DNA of 64,000 nt from Amoeboaphelidium protococcarum (GCA_023515745.1 JALECJ010000256.1:2170001-2234000); one strand, 5' to 3'. Counted from the stretch's first letter, positions 38,334-50,324 are shown. The notes: generated from the sequence alone by a model not told the origin. Program-made: numbers and translations.

Positions 38334-39385
38334 GATAGATGAAGTCATTTCAAGAGTCAATATATCGGAGAATCACTTAGTAGAACGAATGTGTTGGTGC
38401 AAAATATTAGGAAGGTAGAAGAGAACTTAAGAATTGAATTCCGACATTTGTCTATGGTATGTTTGCTATTGATTGTCGGCATTTTTGCTGGTTGCCATGG
38501 CTATCTTTCAATCCGGCCTGGCGAACCATAGCAACCGTTTCATGTGCACTTGCTCTGAATTTGTTCGGAAAAAAATAGGTTGAAACTAAAGTGAGCTAGG
38601 AATTTAAATGAAAAAATTCAGTCTGATGGACTAATGATCTATAAATCTTATCCAAATGAAGCAGCTGAAACGAGTCACGACAAGTTTTCGCTTTGTTTGT
38701 ACCTTGCCTTGAACTGGACATGAGTTGATCAGCACCACCCTACTCATGTCCACCTCAGTTCTTCAGTATGTATCTTGTTTTTTTGTCTTTAAGAGTTTTA
38801 TGACTGCAAACTTTCTGATGCTATGGTTAAGAAAATTACGGCATCAGTTTACATCAGGACAGTATGAATATGTAAATACGGAGATATGTATCACTTTTTG
38901 AATCGCGCTAGTTTAATGCATCAAATACAGGTGCCACTAATTAATAGAGATGACCTTCTATCTTATAATAATATAAGAGATTGAATTTTAATTATTGTAA
39001 GTCCATGTGAGGCAAAGGCTTGCGTGTTCTGAACTTTGGAAACTGCAACATTGACACAACTCTTATGCGATGACTCGGACGACCATACGTGTACAACAAG
39101 TAATGCGATGCGATGCGACGATAATGAGGTATGAGTTATGACTGATATAAATAGGCTAAAGCAGACATCTCGCTTCTCCTTTACTCAGATAATGTGAAAA
39201 TATTGGTGTGATTAGCGTGAGTTATTACCATAGTGTCTACTTCGTCATCATTTGTTCCCCTTGAAACAGTTTCATAAAATTCAGAGAATTGATTGAAGGT
39301 ATAGACGCGTAAGGTATTGTACCAAAGTTAAGTAAGGCTCCACTGCACGGTGACAGTTAAAAGGTTAATTCAAATGATTACAATA
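38334..39385. other. Gene-poor intergenic stretch
   Basis: About 1050 bp, the longest gap in the window. I see a triple ATGCG direct repeat (39103-39117), a TGGTTGCCATGGCTATC / GCGAACCATAGCAACCG pair near 38494 and 38521 forming an imperfect inverted repeat, and A+T-rich tracts. No frame longer than about 60 codons looks like protein. Confidence 0.4.
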
Positions 39386-39844
39386 ATGTAGCATAAAGGG
39401 TAATTTGTAGTCAAGTTCTCAATTTGGAGTCAAGCGGTCTGCGTTGTGGCTTCATAATTGAGTATCAATCAACCAGACATTGATAATTTGCTTTTGGCTG
39501 CTGTGTGCACTTTGGTGAGCTTAATTGTTTTGTGGTTGTAGTATGGTGATGATAAAATGAATATGTAGATTGCCATGAGATTTAAGGACAAGACTTTCAA
39601 GATTAACGAGGCTGAGTTGACTTAAGAGTATGGCAGTTATTTGAAATTTGTCAAATTCATTGACAATTTTTTTGCTGACGCGGATATGGCTGCCTAAGCC
39701 TCTGAGATGAAGTACGTCCACCCTCTGGATTTCTACTCGAAAGATCTGGAGGAAGAGGATGATGACGAGAATGGCGCCACCTCCGCCAAGGCATGGCACG
39801 ATGGCAGAAATCTGGGGGTATTTTAGTCGCTGCTAAAGCAATGA
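39386..39844 (+). CDS. Small unrecognised protein with one hydrophobic segment
   Basis: A frame ending at TGA 39842-39844 whose second half looks coding: IAMRFKDKTFKINEAELTQE, YGSYLKFVKFIDNFFADADM and an acidic segment EEEDDDEN. A hydrophobic stretch LLLAAVCTLVSLIVLWLQ (about 45-62) may be a membrane anchor. The start is unsure: ATG 39386 gives 152 residues, ATG 39557 gives 95. A TTGTAG at 39536-39541 resembles the 3' splice sites of this genome, so the coding part may begin at 39542 with an unseen upstream exon. No family recognised. Confidence 0.45.
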
Positions 39845-40145
39845 TGTGAGATAAATGCGTGAACTTGATGAATGAATGTATTTAATATTCCAACAGTATC
39901 GAGCTTTCTTATTTTCCTATGTCAGAATACACCTTACACAGTGCATCACAAAATCGTGGTAGAAGTTGTTTCACTCAATCAGCTCAAGAATCTCGCGTCG
40001 CTTTCTCATTCGAAACGATTTGTCTTTGCTCTGACACCATCAGTTAGGCAATAATTATACTTCATTCTAACAGTATACTTTATACGGTAGAGATATTCTG
40101 TGATTAATTTATCATATTATCGCAATCAACGTCTATAACTGAAGT
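39845..40145. other. Intergenic region upstream of the HutD-AstE gene
   Basis: A 301-bp gap. A 60-codon plus-strand frame at 39872-40054 is present but continues through A+T-rich sequence without protein character. Nothing else seen. Confidence 0.35.
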
Positions 40146-42704
40146 ATGGAGAAATTAAGTCTTAGTGAGGTGCATAGAACGATCCATAAGAAGCCTCCCG
40201 AGTATGTCCGCATGCCGTGGAAGAATGGTTGTGGGATAACGTATCAGATTTGCATTCATCCGGAGAGTGCCAGCTTCCCTAGTGATTAATTTTTGTGGAG
40301 ATTGAGTAGTGCTGAGATTAATGCACCTTGTAACTTCTCTCAATTCCCTGGGTATACCAATACTATTATTGTGCTGCCTTCCTCTCATTCTGACGCTGTA
40401 TCTTTGGATGGTTCCTTGTTACAATCATCATAATCATAATAATCGCCGGCCGCGTAAAGTGGTGATGCTACTTCATAGCAATAGCTGATGAATGTATAGA
40501 AAAAGAAATAAGCATCTATTAAAGTCGAAATCCCAGTTCAAGGTGGTGCTAGTAAGAGCGAAGTTATTCAGCAACTGACGCCATTTACCTTCTCGGCTGA
40601 CGTTGCTCTCAGTGCCACTCCATCCAGGCCGTTACGTGATATCACCATTATGACCAAGAATGATAGCTTCAAGGCGGATGTCAATGTGGAGATTATTGAT
40701 ATTGAGTAGGATTTCCGGAGGCTTATTCTTGGAAGTCAATGTGCAGTGTATTGTATTGAGGGTGTTGTGAAAGTGCTCATGGAGGGAGACAAGTCTGTTC
40801 GTCAGTCTGGTGATAAATTGAGTCAATCATCTTCATTTTCTGGTGCTTGGCTCAGAGCGGGTGAGACTTTGATCTTGGATCGAGGAGAATCTGCTGCGCC
40901 TAAACATTTGAGAGCCATTGTGGGTGTCATTGATCCGTAAACTGGTAAACCGAAGCCGGCACCAAGAAGCGGTGGTATAGATAATGACTCTAGCCAGGAA
41001 GATAACGACGATGCGGATGAATAGTAGCGATACGTTGAACCCAAGATACTGTTGATTCAGTTGCATGATGTTAGAGGCCAATAGCATTCATCTTAAACTG
41101 GAACACCTCGATTGTCATTGAAAGGATCCGCCGTGGCCTCGCGTCAAGGAAGTATGGTGGATGTGTCTCCAGAAATGGCTTGGAAGAACGAAGGTGTGAT
41201 TCAGGTTCAAACTCCTGCTATTGTGAAAGTATCCTCAACTGACAATGCACAAGGTGGAGTTGAGGTTCAGGATGATAAATGCTTTTGGGCCATGCCAGAT
41301 GAATTGGCTGATTCGATGAACTTGTCACAGGTTCCCGGTAGACATCGCTCCGTTTCAATGCATGGTATATTGTTAGCAGAGACGCCAGGTGCCAAGTCTG
41401 GCGTGTCTAGATAAAGCTAAATATTTTAATTTCCACCACATCAGCTATATACTCCTCCGGATTGGCTTGTGTACGGGAACGGAGATATAAAGTCTTCCAT
41501 CACCATGGAGAAGGAATCGTTCAACGTTGAAGATTTTCCGATAGGCTAAATATCAACAGCGTGGATTAAGGTGATGAAGCAGGGACTTTCTGACTGGCTC
41601 AAAATTCCCATCATTGTTGCGAGAGGAAGTGCCCAGAGTAGGCCATAGAATGATATGAATGGCGCCCCACCTGGAGTATAATAACAGTAATCATCCACGC
41701 CTTAGCCAGATCCCGCTGATATTATAGTCGGAATAACTGCAGCTTTGCATGGAAATGAAATTAATGGTGTGAGCTGCATTCATAAACTGTTTGCCGATTT
41801 AGATGTTACCAAGTTGACTGGGACCGTGGTAGCCATTCCTGTGCTGAATGTCCCGGGATATTTGAACTTTCAGCGGGAGTTTAGTGATGGCAAGGATTTG
41901 AATAGACTATTTCCCGGTAAGTTAGGCGGGACTGCCAGTCAGGCTTATGCACACATTATAATGACCAAGCTGATTGCTCACTTTAATTACTTGATCGATT
42001 TACACACTGCGTCTTTTGGGCGTGTGAATTCATACTATGTCAGGGCTGATATGAATGATCCTGTAACTGCAAAGTTGGCCAAGTTGTAATAACCTCAGAT
42101 AATATTGCACAACAGTGGCCAAGATGGTACCATGAGGTCTGCAGCGTCAACGCGCGGTATAAAGAGTGTCACTGTGGAAATTGGAAATCCATAACAATTT
42201 TAGAATCAATTCATAATGTGGAGCTTCCAAGGCTTATTGAATACTCTCGAACATTTGGGTATGTATTACGCTGCTGATATTGAGGATACTCTATCTATAG
42301 TGGAATCGAAGAAGAAATTGGAAGACATTTCCACAAGAGACACTATGGATCCGAGTCAGTTGAGATCTCTAATTGCACCGTACGATCCGAACGCTCTGAT
42401 CATAAATGAAGAGTAGCCACTACCACCCATAGTGTGTAATCACGGATTCTGGACATATACCACCACTGGCGGAGTACTTGAAGTATTCCCCTCTGTAAAC
42501 TCCTTCGTGTAAAAGGGAATGTTAGTCGCCTGGATCAAGGACATCTTTGGAAACGTACAAGAAGAGTACCATGCACCGTGTGATGCCATGGTCATTGGAC
42601 GTTCCTCCAATCCTGTGGCTATGAGTGGTGATAGAATTATCCATTTTGGCGTACCCCATCAAAAAGGTTAGCCTCTACCAAAAGTGGCCAAAGAGAATTA
42701 CTGA
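40146..42704 (+). CDS. Fusion of a HutD/Ves-like domain with an AstE/aspartoacylase-like metallohydrolase
   Basis: A single 852-residue frame with no intron and TGA at 42702. The N-terminal part (about 1-270) reads as the HutD/Ves cupin-like family: [47 protein letters not shown] match the M.WKNGGGTT.EI and F.WRlS.A.i..dg.FS.FPG.dR pattern. Two low-complexity linkers follow. The C-terminal part (about 480-852) is the succinylglutamate desuccinylase/aspartoacylase branch of M14 metallopeptidases: [11 protein letters not shown] with zinc ligands His535 and Glu538, [10 protein letters not shown] with His620, VEIGNP with the catalytic Glu678, and a C-terminal beta barrel ([26 protein letters not shown]). 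HutD is linked to histidine use in bacteria and AstE-type enzymes cleave N-acyl amino acids, so a role in amino-acid derivative hydrolysis is plausible inference. Confidence 0.82.
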
Positions 42705-42853
42705 TTTGTTAATGTTACGCTCTGTACAATAAATTTAATGTTACTAAAACTGTAAATAATTAAGCAGCTAAAGTATAGTCTGACAGTAGTTATTTAATTT
42801 AATGTATTAATAAAGAACAGTAATAGTAGAGAGAGAATGTCAATTAACAATGC

Positions 42854-43250
42854 TCAATATGGCTTGCCTTCAGTGCTCCAATTCTCACCGCGCTCCTTCG
42901 CACGCAGCATCGCCTCATACCGCGCCCACGACTCAATCTCCGGCTCAGGCTTGTAGTAATAGAAGACGAAGAACGCCAGCCACGTACCGCCAAATCCATA
43001 CACATACATATTCTCAAACCAGAGCTTCTTTCTCCTATATCCTGCTGGTGTTGGCTACACGCTCACATATTTAATTATGTTAAATTTAGATAAATCATCA
43101 GCGAACAATGCGTATGGTATACATACTTACAGGAATATCTAGAAAGTGTCCTCCCGGTTCATTGTATCCTTTATAGTGATGTCCACCACCACCGCCTCTC
43201 TTAATTAATGATTGCGATATCAATCGCTTGCTCACAATCTATCTCAACAT
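42854..43250 (-). CDS. Mitochondrial complex I subunit ESSS (NDUFB11-type)
   Basis: A small gene of two exons, 43131-43250 and 42854-43054, with a 76-bp intron (GTAAGT...TGTAG), encoding 106 residues. The N-terminus MLRQIVSKRLISQSLIKRGG is a mitochondrial presequence. After the splice the protein reads GYRRKKLWFENMYVYGFGG, a hydrophobic span (TWLAFFVFYYY), then KPEPEIESWARYEAMLRAKERG. The pattern P.g.rrk.dwEn.yv.g..G, one membrane span, then YKPdtsI.tWA..EA..R.e.rG is that of the ESSS accessory subunit in the membrane arm of NADH:ubiquinone oxidoreductase. Its presence implies respiratory complex I. It is divergent from the RMND1-like gene, 147 bp apart. Confidence 0.85.
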
Positions 43251-43397
43251 ATTATTATTTTAGGTTATAATTATAATAAATAGATCTAGTTCTATAGAGA
43301 AGGACAATGTTAAAAGTTAGAGAGAGAAAGAGGAGTGCAGAACGATGGAGAGTCGCTTTAACTCTTTGGAATTTGGAAAAGCTGTAAAAAGGAAAAG
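43251..43397. promoter_or_regulatory. Divergent promoter shared by ESSS and RMND1-like genes
   Basis: Only 147 bp separate the start codons of two mitochondrial genes on opposite strands. The segment is purine rich on the plus strand (GAGAGAGAAAGAGG at 43321-43334) with A+T-rich flanks. A shared promoter is inferred from spacing. Confidence 0.45.
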
Positions 43398-44765
43398 ATG
43401 TTGAAAAATCTGATCCTAAGTAAAGCTGTTCGTCCCTCAGCATGGACGGTGTAGAGTTAATATAAAACATTAGGATAAAGGTATCTGTCGTAATAGGCAC
43501 CGAGTAAAGTATAGGATAGAGCGCGATTAAAAGTGCCAAAGGTTGCGATGCGGAGAGCTTTGGCTGATCCTCAGAATCATAATCTACTAGAGTCTTAGTA
43601 ATCTCTTTTACATCCTCACCACCCATAATAATAATAATAATAGTGGTAATAATAGTAATAATAGTCAAAGTATACAGAGGCGCAGCCATTTAGAGCTTAT
43701 TGCGTTGCGCGACAATATAATTTGGAAAAGGTGGTGGAATTGCTAAAGCCGCGATTTGATAATAAGCACATCACTAAAGATTTGAATGGTTATGATTATG
43801 TTCATGTGAGGTTTAATGATGACGCTGCTGAATCTTTTATCTTGGGCGATGGATGCCTGGTATCATGGAACACTTAGAAGACTTAGGATACCTAGTTGCT
43901 ATCCATGCTTAAAGCCTGCGAAGTGGAATCCTTTGATCAAGACCTGCGCGATTCTGAAGAATTGAAATTCAAATACACCACAGACGCTCTGTATGACAAT
44001 GCTTACTCTGCCTCTAGCCATAACTAGTCTAATCAGCATAGCGCGTCTTAGCTGTAGTATCAGCACCAACAATAACATCATCATCACCACTATAACTCAT
44101 CACAGTCGATACCGGTAAAAGACAAAGGTAATATGCTAGTAGGGGAGGATGTGGTGTTGAGCCATCTGCAATCGCCTCTTGATAACTTTTACGCAAAGCT
44201 GGCATTCTCTCATGGATTGGCTAAATCAGTTCAACTGGGTGTCCTGGAGAATCACTTGTCAATGTACTTGGAACGTATTGAAGAGATACCCAAGTAGATG
44301 ATGAAGGGCATGCGACCGAAATTGAGATCGCGCCAGATTATTACTCAGCATGGATAGCTTTTATATTTGAGGGGACTCCTGAATCTACACTCTGAGCTGG
44401 TTGACAATTCTCCCGATTTCTATTGGTCTCGCCCAGATTTGGCCAAGCATATTGAGCAGATTAGCAGAATATTGGACATTAGTCCCAGGATTCGGATTCT
44501 TAATCAGCGATTGGACCACGCTTCATCCCTTATATCTCTTATGCAAGATGATCTTAATGTCAAGCACGGTGTAAGGATGGAGATTATTATTATTGCACTG
44601 ATTGCCGTTGAAGTCCTGTTTGAGAGTGTTCACTATCTTGACACGCTCGGTTGGATAGATTTATAATACTTGCTAGGCTATTAGTAATACCATCAAGTAT
44701 CGCCTACTGATTTAGTATAGAATACTCAGCAAATGGATGAAACTTCAATAACTAATACTAAATGA
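43398..44765 (+). CDS. RMND1/Sif2 family (DUF155) mitochondrial inner-membrane protein
   Basis: A 455-residue protein with an N-terminal mitochondrial targeting region (MLKNLILSKAVRPSAWTVQS), a Gln tract (six Gln, Trp, six Gln; 43626-43664) written entirely as TAA/TAG apart from the TGG, then the DUF155 core: FRAYCVARQYNLEKVVELL, LAFSHGLAKSVQLGVLE, LRGLLNLHSELVDNSPDFYW, LDISPRIRILNQRLDHASSL, and a C-terminal membrane span RMEIIIIALIAVEVLFE that closes the family. RMND1 supports mitochondrial translation by anchoring mitoribosomes to the inner membrane; yeast relatives are Rmd1, Rmd8 and Rrg-type proteins. A His/Gln-rich insert (HQQQHHHHH) breaks the core at about residue 225. TGA stop 44763. 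The antisense strand also carries a long frame, which is a shadow of the Gln tract region. Confidence 0.9.
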
Positions 44766-44993
44766 TTTTGATGTTGCCTTTAAATATGTCGAATTTGAAG
44801 TTTTGTATTTTTTAACTGACTTTCAATTACAGTGAATTTACAGCGAATATCACTAATAATGTTAAAGTATTCGCGTCATAGACTTGCTACTTATTAAACG
44901 TTAAAGTCAGCGATATACTAGTAATACAATTGCGCTAAATCGTTTAGTTCATAGATTACATAGCTCGACAATGATGGGAACTAGATATCTGGA

Positions 44994-46625
44994 ATGGAAA
45001 GCCACAATGATGCGTTGGAGTAATATGAGACTGTGATTAATCAGTTCCATACCTCATAATAAGAAGATATCCCATTCAATATAGATTAGACGCGTCAAAT
45101 TGTCAAGGATATTGTCTAAGCTGATTATACACCTATTATATGTAGCGATTAGATTTTGGGATTAACAAATTTTACTGATTATCACTCTGCTATCAGACAA
45201 TCGATTCCTGATACTCTCTATGCTCAGTTAAAGTCTTAGAAGGACCATATGAAATACATCACCTTACTGGGTAATCATTTCTATGCTCAGCTTATATAAC
45301 AAGGTAATCATCGTCGTAACTTTTATCAATAGATGGCATTCGCATTATGGGAATGTGGTCTTTTGTGGAAGGAGCGAAATGCAATGTACAATATCGCATC
45401 TGTTTTGTTATAACGTCGTACAAGCGGTATATATCATGGTAGTGGATAATCTATTATGTAAAATTAACCTCTTGCTTACGAGTTATTGACTATGGCTAGC
45501 GATTAGGAACATCCACATGCCACATATCTCTTGGGTAAGCTGTACCTGGGTAGATCAAACCATGATAGTGATGGCAATTCATTTCAATATGATGATATCA
45601 AGGCCGTATAATATCTTAAAAGAGCTCTTGATCTCAAAGTTTACCGGGCGTATAATGATCTGGCATTTTATCATCTCAACAATGGTCGATATACTGATGC
45701 AGTCAAATGCCTATAGAATGGCGTGTAATAATAGGACATAGCTTGTATGGTAAATCTGGGTAATGTGTATGCTACGGGTGGATAAGGCGGAGTGATGACG
45801 GTAGAGAAGAGCATAAGGCGAGCTATTTAGCTGTGGTCAGACGCTGCGAAATCGTATCAATTAAGTGCAAATTTGTGGGAGGATGAACAAGTGATGGTGA
45901 GTAGAGCGCTGCTTAATCTAGGCAATTGCTACTTTCTGGGATTAGCCACAGGAAGAAGACAGGATGAAGTCAATGGTGGTCCGAATTATACAATGGCCAA
46001 GTAGTTTTGGGACTTGTCCATCTCTATTGATCCTCATAACGTCTTTGCGTACTTCAATCTTGCCAGTCTGTACATTGAAGGTGTAAATAGTGGCGGCAGT
46101 GGTAATAGAACTTTACTATCCTCAATCAATGGTATGAATTCGATTGACAAGAACATAGACACTGCTGCTTGGTATCTAGAGTAATTATTAAATGTATATG
46201 AAATGGGTGGTGGCCGGACTGATGATCAGGATCGGGGATCAGACCAATTGTATAAAGATGCCAAGGTGTTGTACGACTTTTGTTTAGCCCAAGTGAACCA
46301 GTAGCAGTAATAATAGCAGAACGTGGTTTAGAGCGACAGAGATCATTCTATAGAACGTCCTTAGCACAGTGTCAATGCACTGGATAGCATTTTGAACAAT
46401 ATCAGACAAACTCGAGAGATCAACAAGCGGAGAAATAAGTCTTTACTAAGCATGTTTTTTAGTCCTGATAATCCGGATTATGAAGTGGAGCACATGAAGT
46501 CTATGGTGGACAATGATGAGTCCAAGATTCAAGTATACCAGACACTACGGAATAGATGGAAATATGTCGAGCGATTCCTCGAAGAACCTGACAATAGTAG
46601 TACTACTATCAGAAGTATTGATTGA
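44994..46625 (+). CDS. TPR/Sel1-like repeat protein
   Basis: A 543-residue helical-repeat protein ending at TGA 46623. Repeats with the Sel1/TPR signature are seen at about 160-330 and 330-400: AYELLTMASDQEHPHATYLLGKLYLG, AVQYLKRALDLKVYRAYNDLAFYHLNNGRY, ACMVNLGNVYATGG, ALLNLGNCYFLGLATG, FAYFNLASLYIEG. A TAA/TAG-written Gln run precedes the C-terminal quarter, which is basic (REINKRRNKSLLSMFF) then acidic. There is no signal peptide, so it is not an obvious Hrd3/SEL1L protein; resemblance to fungal mitochondrial or chitin-synthase-activator TPR proteins cannot be judged by eye. No introns. Confidence 0.75.
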
Positions 46626-46730
46626 TTCTAAAAAGATAAGAATAATGATTCTCTATAAATTTAGTCTATTAACTGGTCAAATATTATTCAGTGACACAAT
46701 CTACTACTAACAGCAGAATACACACCAAGA

Positions 46731-48755
46731 TCATTCCAGCACAAATTCAACAGTTTGCGAATAGAGATTAGGAACGAAATCACTGTCAATAGACGGATAA
46801 TCGTTAATAACGTAGGTGCAATAGCAAGACTGCGAACATTACTCATGGTGGGGTGCAATACCGTAAAAGTTCGTCTACATGTCACCCTCACTATTCTTGA
46901 GTATAAACTAGACATCAGTATCGGGCAACCGCCATGGTCCATTCAGAGAATAATCAGCCTACTCACAGAACTAGAACGTGTACACAATAGCCATAAATCT
47001 ACCTATGGTGTGGAATTTGTGAGCAATGTGGTGTCCTTGGATAGCCAACAGAGCAACCCGCTGAGGAGCGGTAACTTCAACGATACCATCACGTTCTTCC
47101 TCGCCCATTAGCAGGAAGGGCATATCTTCATCGACTGGATGCGGCTTAACCTTCATCCGGAAACTAACATCCCTGGACAACAACTAAACTGTCTGGTAAT
47201 TTGCAAGCGACATTTTAATTTTCAAACTGTGCTAATCAGCCCAGAGCGGAGACACTTCCAGTTATACCGTAGCAACCACTAGTGTAGCTTTCTCATTCCT
47301 CACAACCTTGATAACCTGGGCACCAAGTTGCTGCTATGAAGTCTAAGAATTGCCTGCAGTCCACTCTTGTGGAGTATCATACGCGTAAACTCCCCCAAGA
47401 CCTTCGTCTGAATTCAAATCATAATTCACAATTTGGTACTAATCCAGTGGGGCGTTCATGTGAGACTAATAATCATCCATCAGGTACATCTACATAGTAA
47501 TAAACTGGTATTCAAATTCTTCTGCCTACTCAATTTAAGGATTATAGTCAGCACTTAACTTGTTATTAGGGAATATCATCTCCACTATGAGCTGATACTA
47601 CTGCCGAGATTCTAGTCGAAGGACACCATTGCTCAAATGTGGAGTAATCAAGTTGATCATCGCTGATCCATCAGTTTTCTGTTTAACATCAACGAATTCA
47701 CCTTTATCTTCATCTTCATTCTAGCTCAGCTAGGAGAAGAATGAGGCACCATAGAAAAACTTGGGAATCAGTACGAAATCAGGTGAATAACCAAATTCCA
47801 AGTCGTTGATCGATACAACCATCTATACCCTACTGGAAGTATAACTTTACGGCATAACTACCACGCTTTTGAAGCAGAGGATTAGATTCTCGTCATCATT
47901 TGATTATTTATCGATTCCGCCGCTATCAATTTTCTATGATTTTGGCTTGAAGCTAAACTTTGAACTAGAAGTAGTTTACGATTAGTACTACTACTACTAT
48001 TAGACTATAGCAGCCAGCTACCGATCCTGCTGCTATGGTCGCAGATGCAAATCATGAGGAGTAAATAGAAGATCATCTCTGAGCAGCTAAATATCTATAG
48101 GAATACTAGGACCATGAGTTTTATAATGCACAGGACCTTTCATGTTATAAGGGATTATTTTAGTGCCATAAGCGCGCTTAGTCAGTCTATCAGCGAGATT
48201 TTCAACCACTTCGCCTCGATTCCACACTCTGAGCACTTTTTACTTCCTACTACCATTGATATCTATAAGCGAAATCTTAACAGTGTCCCGGAGCGATGTT
48301 TACCTGCCACTCCATGAATATAATCGGTTTATCGATGGTTTGTAGCAAAAGGACACGGACATTGCAGATCCAGATGTGGAGAGCTGATCTTCCACCGGGC
48401 CGACGAGCCATGCCACATTATCCGTCTTCAGAGGTGACAGTGTGGGATATAGCCTCCGAATACGTTCATTCTATAGATATTTAAAATAAGCGTCCATATC
48501 TGCATGCTCTTGTATCATTTACATCTAATGTACTTGATTTTAATCATTAACCGGAGCATCACGCAAAGACTCGATGAGGTGTTAATCTTCGGGCACCACG
48601 TCTAATCGGATATTTTTGTATATATCAAACGCGCTAGTAAGCGTGAACCAGAGTAAGTAGAGCACCACCATTATTGATGGTATCATTTGAGTGTAATCAA
48701 TTTTTGTAAATAGATGAAATACAGCAGGTGCAGCGAGCATGAATGATAGGAGCAT
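46731..48755 (-). CDS. Unrecognised membrane-anchored protein, 674 residues
   Basis: Followed codon by codon, one TGA-free frame of 675 codons runs from ATG 48753-48755 to TGA 46731-46733. Residues 1-45 contain two hydrophobic segments (MLLSFMLAAPAVFHLF and MIPSIMVVLYLLWFTLTSAF), then a soluble charged region (YFKYLQNERIRRLYPTLSPL), a VKISLIDINGSRKQKVLRVW block, a Gln-tract linker (TAR codons around 47980-47998) and a beta-rich C-terminal half (VQMVVSINDLEFGYSPDFVL, VIKVVRNEKATLVVATVQLE, RVALLAIQGHHIAHKFHTIG) with a late CSQSCYC cluster. I recognise no family. It could be an ER or nuclear-envelope protein with a large luminal or cytosolic domain. The start may be later (several Met follow). 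Confidence 0.6.
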
Positions 48756-48920
48756 TATCAGCCCCTGAAACTAACAATGGAGATGAAGCGCGTTTTAATG
48801 CACAAGTTAACATTATAAATTCAAAACAATAATACTTTAATCAATAATAAAATCACATAAACAACAACTGCAACTGCTAACATGAGTAAACTTGAATTAA
48901 TATTCTCCCAATTGAGTTAA

Positions 48921-50324
48921 TCAGACAATCTAACATAGAAATCCAAGATTGGGTCGAACCTGTTTTAGAATGTACTCAACCAGCTCTGACAATGTCTTGC
49001 AACGTGGATGCACAGCGGCTATCAAGGCTTATACAACACTTAATTCATAGACTGTAGTACCGTCAGTGAGTTCAATCTTGGTGGCGAATCTAGCCCACTT
49101 GTCCAGCAACCGTTCGCCACTGGGAATTATGCTAACCGTGTTATATCGACCTGAAACTGCTTCCTGCTCCAAATTGATCATTTAGTCGTTGGATTCACGG
49201 TATTCAAAAGTTATAAGCGAGTACATTGTAAGGATCAGACCATCTAATAACATGTCCAGCTTCAAGGCTAAATCTTCCATCAGATTATCCTACAAAATAA
49301 AAAAGTGATCTTGTAAATGTATAAAGGATTACAAAAGACTTACGACAATTTTCCTAGTATCATGATATCTTTATAATATCAATCGACTGGTTTTCACGCG
49401 AAGTACAGTTTCAAATCGCGAATTTGCTGCACAATTACCATCAAACTGCGAAACAACAGACTACCATTCACACTGAATCTGAAGCAAAACTCTCCTGGTC
49501 TTCTAAACACATTCCATTTTAAAGTCTTGCAAAACTTTATTCAACAACTGCATCTGAGAATCTAATTTATCAAAATAGTCCGGGGTGCGATCGCTCAATA
49601 AATTGCCAAATATAGATGGATCAATGCATAGCTTGAAGGTGGGCTTATCAAACTGAAACAAAAACTTGTCCGCTTGACCATTCAGCTACTTCAATAATGA
49701 ACTGTGTACCTAAGATTGACCAGGCCAAAGTTATTAGACTTACTATACACGAGCGGCAGAGATACATCTTGCACTGAGGATCTAATCACCACATTCTCTT
49801 TCTATGGAGAAGCGGCGCGTTTCAAAACTTATTCTGAAACAAGAACCTCCTCGGCTTCCTAATTAGGCGCATAATCTAAAGTTAATGTCTATACAATTTC
49901 GTCATCAGCTCTGTCAGACAATTCCAATTTAGAGCTAGTATCTGACAGCGGAGAAGATGAGAATACCGTACGTTCAGCCAAAGCCTTATTGGGCGAAGTT
50001 TAGAAACTCAAACCGATTTCAGAATGTTATTTGGGAATCACCGCCTCAGACATGACAGAGAGCTTTCTTTTCTTGGTTGGCTTCTTTAGTTTACCATCAG
50101 TAACTTACAACAAATCGCTATTGGCCAGAGGTATATTTTCCTAGTTCTTCAAGAGGGCAAGTTACTGGCGCTCCGTCAATCTACCAGTCCCATTCTAAGA
50201 TGCTTCTTTCTATTTCTAGAGAGCAAAAAATCTAGTCCACGAAGGAGTTACGGAGCCTACACAAGGTGAAATTTAAATACATTATAGAGTTGAATATCGG
50301 CTTACTTCTACGTCTTTTGACCAT
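48921..50324 (-). CDS. Unrecognised basic nuclear-type protein with a frame break
   Basis: Proposed exons 50306-50324, 49710-50256, 49344-49709 and 48921-49289, with two clear introns (50257-50305, 49 bp; 49290-49343, 54 bp; both GTAAG...TGTAG). The N-terminus MVKRRRSSVTPSWTRFFALQ, LTERQQLALLKNQE and KKPTKKRKLS (nuclear localisation type) suggest a nuclear protein; the middle is acidic and Ser rich (SPNKALAERT, SSSPLSDTSS), the C-terminal half is helical (DSQMQLLNKVLQDF, NLMEDLALKLDMLLDGLILTM). Around 49707-49750 the frame shifts by one base. A 41-bp GTGTAT...CTTAG intron could restore it but breaks the TGTAG rule, so a missing base near 49710 (sequencing or mutation) is as likely. Family not recognised. 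Confidence 0.5.

Noticed and set aside
43255-43689. Minus-strand frame of 144 codons with hydrophobic repeats
   Set aside because: It is the antisense of the RMND1 presequence and of the TAA/TAG tract (Ile/Thr runs arise from the repeat).
48296-48484. Plus-strand frame and a minus-strand alternative beginning MARRPGG with a GTAAAC donor
   Set aside because: Both compete with a single 675-codon TGA-free minus frame; the alternative donor has no matching TGTAG acceptor that I could find.
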